Origin: Agapanthus africanus
Taxonomy: Eukaryota; Streptophyta; Magnoliopsida; Asparagales; Amaryllidaceae
Direction: 5' to 3'
NCBI GenBank assembly: GCA_030015575.1
Contig: JASDDO010000006.1
Span: 204,791,632-204,855,631 of the forward strand
Length of the DNA stretch: 64,000 nt
Positions 21,225-31,139 of the stretch are shown here, piece after piece. Each line of letters starts with the position of its first letter. Positions within the stretch are counted from its first letter, which is position 1. The notes under the pieces are model-generated. The model did not search any database. It was not told where the DNA came from and was given only the letters and a program-made list of their open reading frames with translations. Position numbers and translations under genes: made by a program.

Positions 21225-22454
21225 ACACTAAATGAGTTTAGTATAGTCAAAGCGGAGAAGGTGAGGGTAAGAAAACGTCAATGGAGAAATACGATGGGTG
21301 GTGGGTGAAAAAATGGGATTTTGGCGACAAAGGGCAAGTTTTTATAAAAGTTTTTGGTTTTTGTGTGTATTTTTTTCTTTTTAGAAAGAGCTTTACAGAA
21401 ATATGTACGGACTTATGGCTTCAAACAATCACAGATAAAATATGCACAATCACACCTAGATCTAGGGTCACCTAGGTCAGCTAGACAGCTCCTAACTGTT
21501 CCAAAGGGCTAGAAATAGGACCTCAAATCGCCTCTTCTCCGCCAATTGCGGCTAGGTAAGTGCCAGGTAAGTGGGAGGCTCCCCACTACGTAAGTAGTGG
21601 TCCTAATTAAGTAACCACTTGCCTTGGACACACTTTCCTAGACACCGCAAAGTCAGGATAGGATAAACGACCGATGCCTGTAACTAGTCCTCTGTCCTAT
21701 TGAGAGCGAAGTCCTTAGAGCTGAGTCTAGTATTTTTTAATTAAACAATGGTCAATGCATATGCTTTTTGTGATTTCTGGGGTCCTGGGAAGGGTGATGA
21801 AATCCCCACCCAATCTGGATTGGTTTCAAGCCCCTTAAAGTCCGATTAAAATATGCAAAGCAGTAACAATCAACTGCAATCAATTTTTTTATTTTTTTAG
21901 TGCGGCGCAAAGAATCCTGCACAAAAATAATTTATTGGAAGGGGGAAGAGAGTTTGCGCAAAGAATGCTGCAGAAAACACAGTTCAGTGGAGTTCAGAGG
22001 AGTGGGGAAGATGACAGAAAGACTCACAGGTAATTTGAGATGCTGACGACACCAAGTGGCCGCGGTTCCGCTGCTATAGCCTGCTTATGCCGCGGTTCCG
22101 CGGCAATAAGGTGGATTTGGGCCTTGAAATTTCTGTGGTATGCTAAGTTGGGTGTCCTCTTCTTGTCCGGAGCTCCTGAATCTTGATTTGCTTACTGGGT
22201 TTGCTCCAGAATTTCACAGTAGATCGTTGGTTCCGTTTTGATCAAACGCGGTGTAGCCGCGAGATATGGGTCTAACTTCCCACGTCTTTGGCACTGAACT
22301 CGACCGTCTTTTTATCCTGCACACTTGCACAAAAACTAATCAAAAATAACAAGATGGTTTTTTTTTACAATGTATATTTTTTTTGTTTTGTTTTTCGGTT
22401 GTATTTATATTCACAAATTAACCCGAAATTACACAAAGAAATAAACTACCGTCT
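21225..22454 (-). other. ATH3 5' leader, non-coding
   Basis: Similar in parts to the ATH2 leader. Carries a GC palindrome pair at 22057-22104. No gene seen. Confidence 0.7.
22057..22104. promoter_or_regulatory. GC palindrome pair, ATH3 leader
   Basis: Boxes GGCCGCGGTTCCGCTGC and GCCGCGGTTCCGCGGC, about 370 nt downstream of the primer site in sense. Confidence 0.7.
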
Positions 22455-22471
22455 CCCCGGCAACGGCGCCA
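22455..22471 (-). other. ATH3 primer-binding site, tRNA-Asp type
   Basis: Minus strand TGGCGCCGTTGCCGGGG, two bases from the LTR. Confidence 0.9.
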
Positions 22472-22473
22472 TT

Positions 22474-24051
22474 TGATTGGTAGAGTTTTTGCGTGTTCAA
22501 GTTTATTACCACAATCAAGACGGTTTCGCTTGTAGCTAGCCGGTTGAGTACGGGTCGTCCGTAGGGAGATGGGAATCTTTTTCTGTGTGCTTTAACGAGT
22601 TAAGTCCAAAGGTCCAGGTTTGTTTGAGATTAACTATGTGCTAAAAATGTATATAAAGAGAGATTGTTAGGGTAGGATTAGGTTAGTTTGAGTTAGGAGT
22701 CACTCACTTCTTTCGTTGCCACTCTTAATATCGGTGTTACGGTAATCGGCAACAACGGGGATTAGCACGACTAGGAAGGAACTTGCGAGTATAAGCTAGG
22801 CTTTCCAACGCTTAAGTTCTTCCTTTTGGTGCTTGTCCGTCCGTTCTTGGCTCTTAGCCTTAACCTCCGGTTAATTCAACAACAACCGGTCTCACTAAGG
22901 AATCACCGCTATCATGTAGGATAGGGTGCCGTAGGGAGCGGATTGTGGTTCAATTAATGGGAGTCCGAATTAAGATGTTGGGCAAGGAAAGAGTGAGAGA
23001 GATTTCCTTCTCTCAAACTTTCCTTATCCTACCCCAACAAGTAAGAAAACTACTCACCCATTACAAGAAAAACAAAATAAAACAAAAGGAAGAAGATAGA
23101 AAGAAAGAGGTTAGGAGATTACAACTAGCTATTTGAGACCTCACCTTGGCAAGGATCAAGCTTAAGCATCATTGTTGTTAATGATAAAGAAAAAGAGAGC
23201 AAGAAAGAAACAAAAAACAAATAACAACAACTAAATTAGCAATTGAAGATTACAAGCAATTATAATTAACAACATAACAAGACAAGCATGATAACAAAAA
23301 GAACTCTTTTATTCATCACTTCATTCATGAAACCTCACTACAAGATTTTAATGGAGAAAAGATGAAAAAGAGGAAGAAGAAGAACAAAGTATATCTAAAT
23401 CCTAATACAAGAATAAGTACACTTCACTTGGCATTGTTCTGGGCTATTTATAGGCAGGAAACTGAAACTCTAGGGCAACTTTCAGGCACTACATGAAGTT
23501 ACAAAAATGCCCCCAGAAGATGACCCTCTGCCGAGTCAGCATGGCCGTGGTTCCGCGGCCTAAGCGCGCTTATGCCGCGGAACCGCGACCATAATAGAGA
23601 GTTGGGCCTTCAGTTTTGGTGATTTTCCCTTGTTTGTTGTTGTCTGCAGTGTGGTATATGTTTTTTCTCAGAAACTCTTCACAATTTTTCCAGAATTTCA
23701 GCAGATCAAAAGGTGATGTGATGTGGATCTTTTGTCATGATTTTTCTTGAGCTCCGCGTATATATGTTGGATCTTGTGTTGACATTGAGCTTTGTGCATG
23801 AAAATGACATTGATTTGCCATTTTGTCCCTTAAACTGGTGTGCGGCAACATACGGATAGAGAGCGGAGACCCGTGTTTTATCTGTGGTTGGTAGTAATCC
23901 GGAATTTGTCGTGCTTTTCCATGAATTTCACTGTTTAGAGCTGAGAACCTGTATCCTGTAATTAACTAGCAAACACGGCTCAAGAGTACCTACCGATAAG
24001 CAATGTGATAAAAATTGGACGGTATAAAAATGCAAAAATCTGATATGAACA
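22474..24051 (-). repeat. ATH3 5' LTR, 1578 bp
   Basis: Plus-strand boundaries TG at 22474 and CA at 24050-24051. TATAAATA (minus) at 23445-23452, GC palindrome pair upstream at 23541-23592. The segment 23697-23900 is nearly identical to the ATH1 LTR. Confidence 0.88.
23541..23592. promoter_or_regulatory. GC palindrome pair, ATH3 LTR
   Basis: Boxes GGCCGTGGTTCCGCGGCC and GCCGCGGAACCGCGACC with spacer TAAGCGCGCTTAT, itself nearly palindromic and shared with ATH1. Confidence 0.75.
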
Positions 24052-24165
24052 GTGCTCAAGCCGCCAGATTCTAGAAAGTGTCGGGTGGCCCTCTCATGGT
24101 ATTGAGGCCAGGTTGCCTCATTTCTAGAATTGGCGGGTGGATCGCCATGCTCGTAGGGGTCTTGG
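24052..24165 (+). mobile_element. COP-C: 114-bp stub of a forward copia leader between two insertions
   Basis: Aligns with 27897-28010 of the COP-B leader, including the terminal GCTCGTAGGGGTCT. It forms a long inverted repeat: CCGCCA and ATTCTAGAAA (24061-24077) pair with TTTCTAGAAT and TGGCGG (24121-24136), with only small bulges. ATH3 ends at its left and TEK1 starts at its right, so this short piece is the oldest layer visible. Confidence 0.75.
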
Positions 24166-24980
24166 TGTCACGATCCGGAATTGGCACGTGACTAGCACTC
24201 GAATCACGTGAAGTTTATAGGACCCCACCATAATCTAAGTAAGCTAAAAGCCCAGATATCTAAACCTTTTTGGGAAAATAGCGGAGGTGAATTTTTGAAA
24301 TAAAGGTATAATGAAATCATGTTCTTTCTTTAAATGCAAGAGCAATGATATATGAAAATACAAGTGGATTATATACTATAGTTGAAAATATTTTCGTCGT
24401 TTGAAATTTGGGCAGCACCTCCTTTGTAAATTTTGAACCAAAACCAATACATAACAACAATAATAATAGTCATCCCCAAGCGGGAGTTTGCTCTTCGCCA
24501 ATTGGCGGAATCATAACCACAAAAATGATATATATAGGACGCCTTAAGGCGAAGATCAAACACAGAAAAGAAAGAACAACAAAACATCAAGAAAACAGAA
24601 ATAAGGAATAAATACATATCTGTGACTCCAGGTCTGAAAGAATATACAATTTGTGGTTTTTTAAGTCTACTAAATAAACAAAGTCTGGTTGATGGAGCTT
24701 TTAATTAGATACAACTGAATAAATATATAAGTACAAATGGTGGTCACGATGCAAGTGTACCCCACCTACCAAAGCAAATCATCCAGAAGGAAACTGTGTG
24801 CCAGCAAGCCGCTACTGAATCCGTGAGGTCAGACCTACAAGAAAACTGTGACACAACGGGGTGAGTTGCCAACTCATGAGTAGAAGACAACACCGGGTAG
24901 AAATCGGATGTATGACGATCTCCTAGGCCATACAGTAATAATATAATAATATCGAGTGGTAATAAGGGTGATATTGTTAA
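24166..24980 (-). repeat. TEK1 3' LTR, first part
   Basis: Homologous to the TEK2 LTR start (41585-42320), including GTGAGTTGCCAACTC near 24859, which is also in the TEK3 LTR near 51497 in the opposite orientation. It ends with GTTAA, the COP-B target site. Confidence 0.8.
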
Positions 24981-27008
24981 TGTTTGCTATAGTGCCCTCA
25001 AGGCAATTATCGTAGTCGCAGGTACATGATTATGATAATTGAGCAAGGACCTATACCGATAAAATAGTCTTACTCAAGATGATAGTATGCTATCTGGTTT
25101 GTCTATATCATCATGTATATGTTGATAAAGCCCATAGGATTCTTGCTTGACTGCCAGCATTGTGATGGCGATCACATACGTGGGAGCTGGTGTCTATAAG
25201 CACATCCTTAAATGTCCATAGTCGTGGGAGTATCGAGACTGGGCATCGATACTCCAGTATAGACTGGTGTATACTTATCTAGACCTTGACGAGGGGCGGT
25301 GGCCTGTCTCACAAGCCATTGGTGTTAGTTGTTCACCTAAGATAGTATACAGGTGCTCATTGGGTTATGAGTACACTGGACGAACTCGCCGGGAACATGA
25401 TAGTTGGTATTATACCTATAGTCAGATAGCAGTTCCCTGGTGACATGTGTACAGGTTAGTCTGCCGACCTGAGATCGTCATTTGTCTCGTGTGAGTTCCC
25501 ACTGTGCTTTGATAACTACCTTACCACGGCTCAAAGGAGTCGTGCAAACAGGTTTTAGTTGGGTACAGTCCCGAGCCACATGGAGGCAGTGAGCGGATCG
25601 TCTGGGATTCGTCTCTTCCGGTATTAGGGGTTGATGCCGCGCAGTGCACGGGTGGCTATCACTAGAAATTCTCGGCCGGGGTATGTGAGAATTACCGATC
25701 CAGGATCGATAGTTTCTCGGGTAGTGATGGGTTTCATACCGACACGAATTATCGCGTTGTTAGGGGTCTGACTTTATCCACCCCCTAGACTCGATATGCG
25801 ATACTCTTAGACGAACAGACTGGACTGTACGGATATTGTCACTGACAGGCTCAGTAGGGGTTCGGATGAGTTTGCTCGTCGGCCTTCCTTTCGCTCAATA
25901 CCTGGGTAGCCGTTACGTACAGCTTGTGCCGCTGACGTGCTTGTGGTTAAACCCACTGCCAGCGTATTGACGAGTCTTTAGAGTCCCACACAGAGGGTTT
26001 TCACGGTTCAGGCAATATGGTGTAGGTGACGTATGTTGATACATACAGGTGTCCGATTGAATATGTGCACAGGCTGCACAGACTTTAATCGGATGGTTGA
26101 TAATACTAGCGGCTTAGGATTAAGCCAGATTGTTAAATCAAGTTTTGATTTACATATGTATTTATATATATGTATTCTAGTATTATTGCTCACTATTTAT
26201 TTTCTCTCTTTGGCTATTCGTATTTTCGTACGAATACGCGTATGTGTATTTCGATACATATACCGGAAAGTATTCCGTATTTATACGGAATGACTTCTAG
26301 AAGATTTGCCACCTCATTATTGATTTTCCTTTTTAGAAAAATCATTTGATTCATAATGGGGTGGAAAGATGATTGGGTCATAGCATGGGTTGGCAATGTA
26401 GAGATTGGCATGGTCTTCAATTGTTTATTGATAATTAGACATAGTGTTTTTTGGTGTGCATTTTTTTGGTGGAAAAATGGAGGGGTCGGCCACACTTGAT
26501 GGGGGATTTTTGCTCATTTTGTAGAGCTCACTCTCCCTTCATTACACACACACCAAAAAAGACTTAACCATTCTTTTTGAGCTCATGCCTTCCATGCTTT
26601 CATCACCTCCAAATCTTCCATGGTTGCTCTATGAGCATAATATTTTAAGAGAAAGTTTTAGTGACACTATTCTACACTCCTCACTCTCCACTACTAGCAA
26701 TTTTGAAGAGTCGGTTGGTTCATTTGGCGAACCTGAAGTTTGCGTCGTTTCCCTCGGGTGGATTATCGGAGATGAAGGAAGACCGGCGACAAAAGTCGAT
26801 CCGCATCACTAGGATCTTGGAATTGGTTGAAGTCCCAAAGGACTTGGTTCATTAGGTATAACCATTCCTATCTCTTTTCTCAGATTGCTAGTTTTAGGGT
26901 TAATGGTTTCGATCTTGCAAATCGGGTAATGGTAGCGCCGGGTTTTAAGAAATTTTTGTTCCGCATTTTGCCACGGTTCAATGGCCGGGGCGCTCCCACT
27001 ACCCAGCA
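24981..27008 (+). repeat. COP-B 5' LTR, 2028 bp
   Basis: Starts TGTTTGCTATAGTGCC (TGTTGGCTATAG in the other copy) and ends CCCAGCA. TA-rich TATATATA at about 26163-26170, followed within 50-120 bp by hairpins: ATTCGTA/TACGAAT (26216-26235) and ATTCCGTA/TACGGAAT (26272-26291). Confidence 0.9.
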
Positions 27009-27009
27009 A

Positions 27010-27022
27010 TGGTATCAGAGCC
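27010..27022 (+). other. COP-B primer-binding site, initiator tRNA-Met
   Basis: TGGTATCAGAGCC, one base from the 5' LTR. Confidence 0.92.
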
Positions 27023-27216
27023 ACCCATTAAACCCTACTAGCTAGTTTGCACAAGCTTAAAATCTTGATCGATCAAAATTTCAAAAACAATTTTCCGATT
27101 TGCCAAGTATCTGTCGATTTTAAAACTTGCTCGAAAATTTTTTCTGTATAGCTTAAAAATCCGTGCAGCAAAATATAGGGCACGACAAGAAATTTGGAAA
27201 CATGATTCAAGATTTT

Positions 27217-27266
27217 GGCCGCGGAACCGCCGCACGACATGCCATTTGGCGGCGGTTCCGCCGCTC
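27217..27266. promoter_or_regulatory. GC palindrome pair, COP-B leader
   Basis: Boxes GGCCGCGGAACCGCCGC and GGCGGCGGTTCCGCCGC, about 200 nt after the primer site. Followed by TCATGACTCCAAAT, also found beside the ATH4 copy. Confidence 0.7.
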
Positions 27267-27778
27267 CTTTGTGGCTTCATGACTCCAAATTTCTTCTGGA
27301 GCTATCTGACAAGGAAAAATTATTTTTGTGATGTTTTGTTTTGGCCCAGAATCTTTTGAGTACTGGATTTGCTTTTGGGGCCTTTGCGGATAAATTTAGT
27401 CGATCAAAATTTTAACTGTGTAATTTTTCAGTACTTTACATTTCTATCTGTGACCGTGAATGTCATTTGATCGGTAAACCTTGTCTAATCGCTATAGTCC
27501 TTTTAGATGGGTTTGCGAACGTGACATTCACGTTGATGTTCTGTGTTGTACTGTGATATTGCGGATTGTCGTGGTGGATAGCCTGGGTGCAGTGGTAGTA
27601 CGGTTTTGTTGTATTTGTATATTTGATATTGCGGGGAGAGCGTCCGACATGTGGACTGCTGTCACTGCCTGTTTGTATATTATTCTTTTGGGGCACGACC
27701 GGGCTGAGGTCGATGTCACCCTTGTATATTATTTTCTTTTCTGTACTAGGATTACCCCGCGGAGGAGTGCACGGATAG

Positions 27779-28010
27779 CCGGGTTCTAGAGGGCAACAGA
27801 TCCGCATCTCATGGCGTTGAGACGGAGGGGACCTTGCTCTAGAATTGACGGGCTACTCGCCGCACTAGTAGGGGGTATAGGTTGACCCAAGGAGGGGTGC
27901 TCAAATTACCGGATTCCGTGAAGTGCTGGGTGGTCCATTCACTTTGCTGAAGGGGGCTGCCTCACTTCAGGTTTTGGCGGGTAACTTGCCGCGCTCGTAG
28001 GGGTCTAGGA
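27779..28010 (+). other. Two tandem copies of the copia leader multi-stem unit (COP-B)
   Basis: Copy 1: TTCTAGAG (27784-27791) with CTCTAGAA (27837-27844), inner TCTCA with TGAGA. Copy 2: GAAGTG (27920-27925) with CACTTC (27963-27968) in the corresponding place. Tails TAGTAGGGGGTATAGG and CTCGTAGGGGTCTAGG. The stems differ in sequence but keep pairing. Confidence 0.55.
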
Positions 28011-28227
28011 GTTCATTGCACAGGCTATCCACACGACCAGGGGAACGCCGGGTTTTCAGTTGTGGCTCAAAGGAAACCCGGGGCTCCCAGATTATCTGTA
28101 TTGTTCTGTGATGCTTATTACTTTTCTGTGATGTTGCATTTATCATGCCTGGGACGATTGTTATATATATATATACTAGTAGATGTTGTATATTTTTTGC
28201 ACCCGTGCTAGCCCAGTCCCCGCTCCG

Positions 28228-28252
28228 TCGTTAGTTAAGTAACCTAACGGGT
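28228..28252 (+). other. Leader hairpin with conserved bulge, COP-B copy
   Basis: CGTTAG-TTA pairs with TAA-C-CTAACG, one bulged C, as in COP-A at 7283-7306. Confidence 0.5.
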
Positions 28253-28438
28253 GATGACGGGACCCAGTGGCGAATGCGGATGGAATATACGTACATTTTA
28301 TTTTCGTTCTTTTCTGGTGTGATTAATTGATGGGACTGTGTTGATTCTTATCAATGCAAGGAAAAAAAACCTATTTATATGATGTTGTTGGAACCAAGTT
28401 TTTAAAAACTGACATTACAGACGTACGCATTTGCTTTG

Positions 28439-28674
28439 CACAGTGGTATTCAGTTTGGAATATCCTGCACCTCATTCGACGAGGCAAGGGCCGAGATCCC
28501 TTCATCGGGAGTGACCCCTTGAGTAAAAGTTTGCGTCAACGTAATAACTTCACTATAGTCGTTTACTTTTTGGTTTGCATTGTGGTATTCAGTTTGGAAT
28601 ATCCTGCACCTCATTCGACGGGGAAAGAGCCGAGATCCCTTCACCGGGAGTGACCTCTTTAGCAAAAGTTTTCG
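28439..28674 (+). repeat. Tandem duplication, period about 139 bp, with a hairpin in each copy
   Basis: Two copies start at about 28439 and 28577. Hairpin in copy 1: AAGGG (28486-28490) with CCCTT (28516-28520), inner TCCC with GGGA. Copy 2: AAGAG (28625-28629) with CTCTT (28655-28659), same inner stem. The G-C to A-T change is compensated. Confidence 0.7.
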
Positions 28675-28800
28675 CCACTATACATTTGTAAAACAACTTG
28701 GATTCCTTCAACGATATCAAGTTCATTACGTTAAAGGTTTTTCTCCAAAAACCAGATGTAGCCCTCCGTCATTTCTTACAAGTATTGCTTAGTATTCGTT

Positions 28801-29009
28801 CTGCGTTTGTTGACCTAGTCAAGACGTAGTGTTCGGTAGCTAAGTAGTGCTTGTTTGTTGCATTTTAAATGCGATTGGTTATGACATTCGTGTAGCCTTG
28901 TTGACCTAGTCAAGGGCACGTGCGGGTGGGTTTATTGCAATCCAGGATAATGACGGGTTGAACTTGACTAGTGGTTTATGGTTTGTTGACCTAGTCAATG
29001 TCATAAACC
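28801..29009 (+). other. Triplicated hairpin with TTGAC/GTCAA core (COP-B)
   Basis: Three copies of the core TTGTTGACCTAGTCAA at about 28807, 28898 and 28983. Outer stems: CTGCGT with ACGTAG (28801-28829); GCC with GGC plus CGT with ACG (28889-28920); GGTTTATG with CATAAACC (28973-29009). The same three, in the same order, occur in COP-E at 63904-63702. Confidence 0.65.
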
Positions 29010-29404
29010 GCTTGGGGTAAAAATCATATCGGGAGTTTCAAACATACAGGAAACTTGCCAGGCATGCGCATACCTTGTGGAGTGTGGTGACTTGAGTGGC
29101 TTCCATCAAGTTATCATGCGATGATAGTTGGATACCCGATTCCCACTGATGAGTACGATTACTCCTCGGGTGATTCCGACTAATTCTCCTTTTAGGTTTG
29201 GAGGAGAATTCGAGAAAACAGTGGGAGCCATCCATATTAGATAAAGTGATTATCCATTCTGATCTAGGTTAGAATGTACGCTGAGTGTTTCTTTTCTCTC
29301 TCTCTTTGGCATCGACCATGCCCCGACCCTAGACTATGACTCAGTGACCAAGTTAACCGAACTTTCTTAAAAACACTGGCTTTTGGATTGTCCAAGTTGC
29401 ATAC

Positions 29405-30205
29405 ATCATTGCCACTCCTTCTTTTACCCTTTGCTTTTCTCCAGAACACCCCGTATCAGTACGTATATCCAATTCCATTGGATAAAACCATCGTATGGTT
29501 ATATACGAACTCGAAGGAACTTTTTCGAGGATGGTTTCTCGTTCTGGAGAAAATGAATATGACTATTCAGTTGTCTTTTCCTTTTATCTTCTCTCAGGTT
29601 GTGAGGGCTCTTAGGATTAGGAGACAGTACACCTATTACGCTTATTGGATAGTCTTCTTCCAAACCATAGGCAGGTGCCGAAAGGTAGGGAATGAAGAAA
29701 ACCAATTAGCCTAAGTATGGTGTGCAGAAGGTAATAAGTAAAGACAAATAAAGGGATTAGAAAGAGGGCAAAGTAAAATGCGACTGCTATGATTCACGAC
29801 CAAACCGTGTATTTCATCGCCACTCCTACTTCACCTTTGTATTTCTCCAGAACACCCCGTATCACTACGAACATCCAATTCCATTGGATAAATCCATCGT
29901 ATGGTTATATACGAACTCGAAGGAATTTTTTCGAGGATGGATTCTGGTTCAGGAGAAATAGGAATAAGGTTTATTCAGTTCTCTTTTATCCTTACCTTCT
30001 CTCAGGTTGCGAGTACTCCTAAGATTAGGAGAGTATACCTATTATGCTTATTGGATAGTCTTCTTCCAAACCATAGGCTGGTGCCGAACGGTAAGGAAGG
30101 AAGAAAACCACTTAGCATAACGATGGTGTACATAAGGTAATGAGTATAGACAAATAAAGGGAATTGGAGAGATGGCAAGGAAATATATGGTTACAGTCAT
30201 GAATC
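29405..30205 (+). repeat. Tandem duplication, period about 406 bp, in COP-B interior
   Basis: 29405-29800 and 29811-30205 align throughout (for example TCCAATTCCATTGGAT and TCGTATGGTTATATACGAA in both). Both copies have stops in all frames; likely former gag or pol DNA, not identifiable. Confidence 0.8.
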
Positions 30206-31139
30206 TGATAATGGAAGAGGCATTACTAGGAATGCCCGGATACCCCTTCAAAACATATTCATGTTTCAATTTTACTGTGTATTGTTAATAAAAAACTGAT
30301 TTCCCAATTAGACCCTTGCTCCAGGGTATGTATTTACCAGGTATGATTCTCACATCTGTATGGTTTTACAGATGATGAGTGTGAGTAAGTTATTGGGAAT
30401 TAGGTGATCATTCTCATTATATCGGAATTCGTTGTAATTGGTGATATTTGAGGAAATCGTCTGGGTACAGTTTTCAACCTACGACGCACAGAGTTTGAGT
30501 TATTAAACTCAGGGGACTTATACAATGTATTGTATATTATCCAGTGTCCATTAGGAAAAAGGGGTTGGTCCTCATACTTTATTCTGTTTACTTGTGACTT
30601 CTCAATTTTTAGACAAGTGTTTCATAGAAATACAGGGTTTAAATTTTGAGAAGTTATAGGTACAAGAATAAAGTAGAGAACCAGGTGTCGCAAGTATCGG
30701 GATTCTTCAAGGTGATCGAAGATGTAGATACTTGTATAAGGTATTCAGTTGATAGTAATGGTTTTGAGAAACTTGTTTCTTTTTCAGGTTACTCATAATT
30801 GGATGCACTCCTAAGTTGAGTAATGCTGATCGTCCTCTATCCATTTAGTTGACATGCACTGGAGACAGCTACATGATTTGTATCTGGTCCCAATTAAATT
30901 AGTGTCTTTGTTTCTATATTAGATATATATAGAATCAATTTATATCTTAACGATGTTAAGGTATAGGGAGTCGTCCGGCTGATGCTTAAAACCAAATTCC
31001 GGATAAACTCAAGGCACGTTTCAGTAATGGCTGTTTGTGGGTTATCCCGGGCTTTGACAAGGGTTAACTTTCTACCATTAGGAAGATCAATAGTGATATT
31101 GTTCTTGACTCGCCACAGTTTTAGTAAAATGGATTTTTT
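30206..31139 (+). other. COP-B interior, no recognisable content
   Basis: No open frame, no repeat noticed. By position it should derive from protease and integrase coding DNA, but I cannot recognise it. Confidence 0.4.

Larger units (their letters stand above)
20065..24051 (-). mobile_element. ATH3: Athila element, reverse, 5' part only
   Basis: A 5' LTR (22474-24051), tRNA-Asp primer site, leader and gag are visible; the element is interrupted at 20065 by COP-A and its remainder lies outside the window. Gag is close to that of ATH2 but frameshifted. The right flank begins GTGCT (24052-24056) and belongs to the COP-C leader. Confidence 0.88.
27023..29240 (+). other. COP-B 5' leader, non-coding and highly structured
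   Basis: No open frame with a recognisable product. In order: GC palindrome pair (27217-27266), two multi-stem units (27779-28010), bulged hairpin (28228-28252), a tandem duplication with a hairpin in each copy (28439-28674), and a triplicated hairpin (28801-29009). Parts correspond to the COP-A leader (reversed) and to the right end of COP-E (reversed), so this is a family leader. Confidence 0.65.

Noticed and set aside
5388-22471. tRNA-Asp gene fragments at the GC-rich TGGCGCC sites
   Set aside because: Only the 3' 17-19 bases match, each sits two bases from an LTR; they are primer-binding sites.
28801-29009. Reading the triplicated TTGACC sites purely as WRKY W-boxes
   Set aside because: Possible, but the covarying outer stems and the fixed 3-base loop fit an RNA hairpin better; kept as an alternative in the finding.
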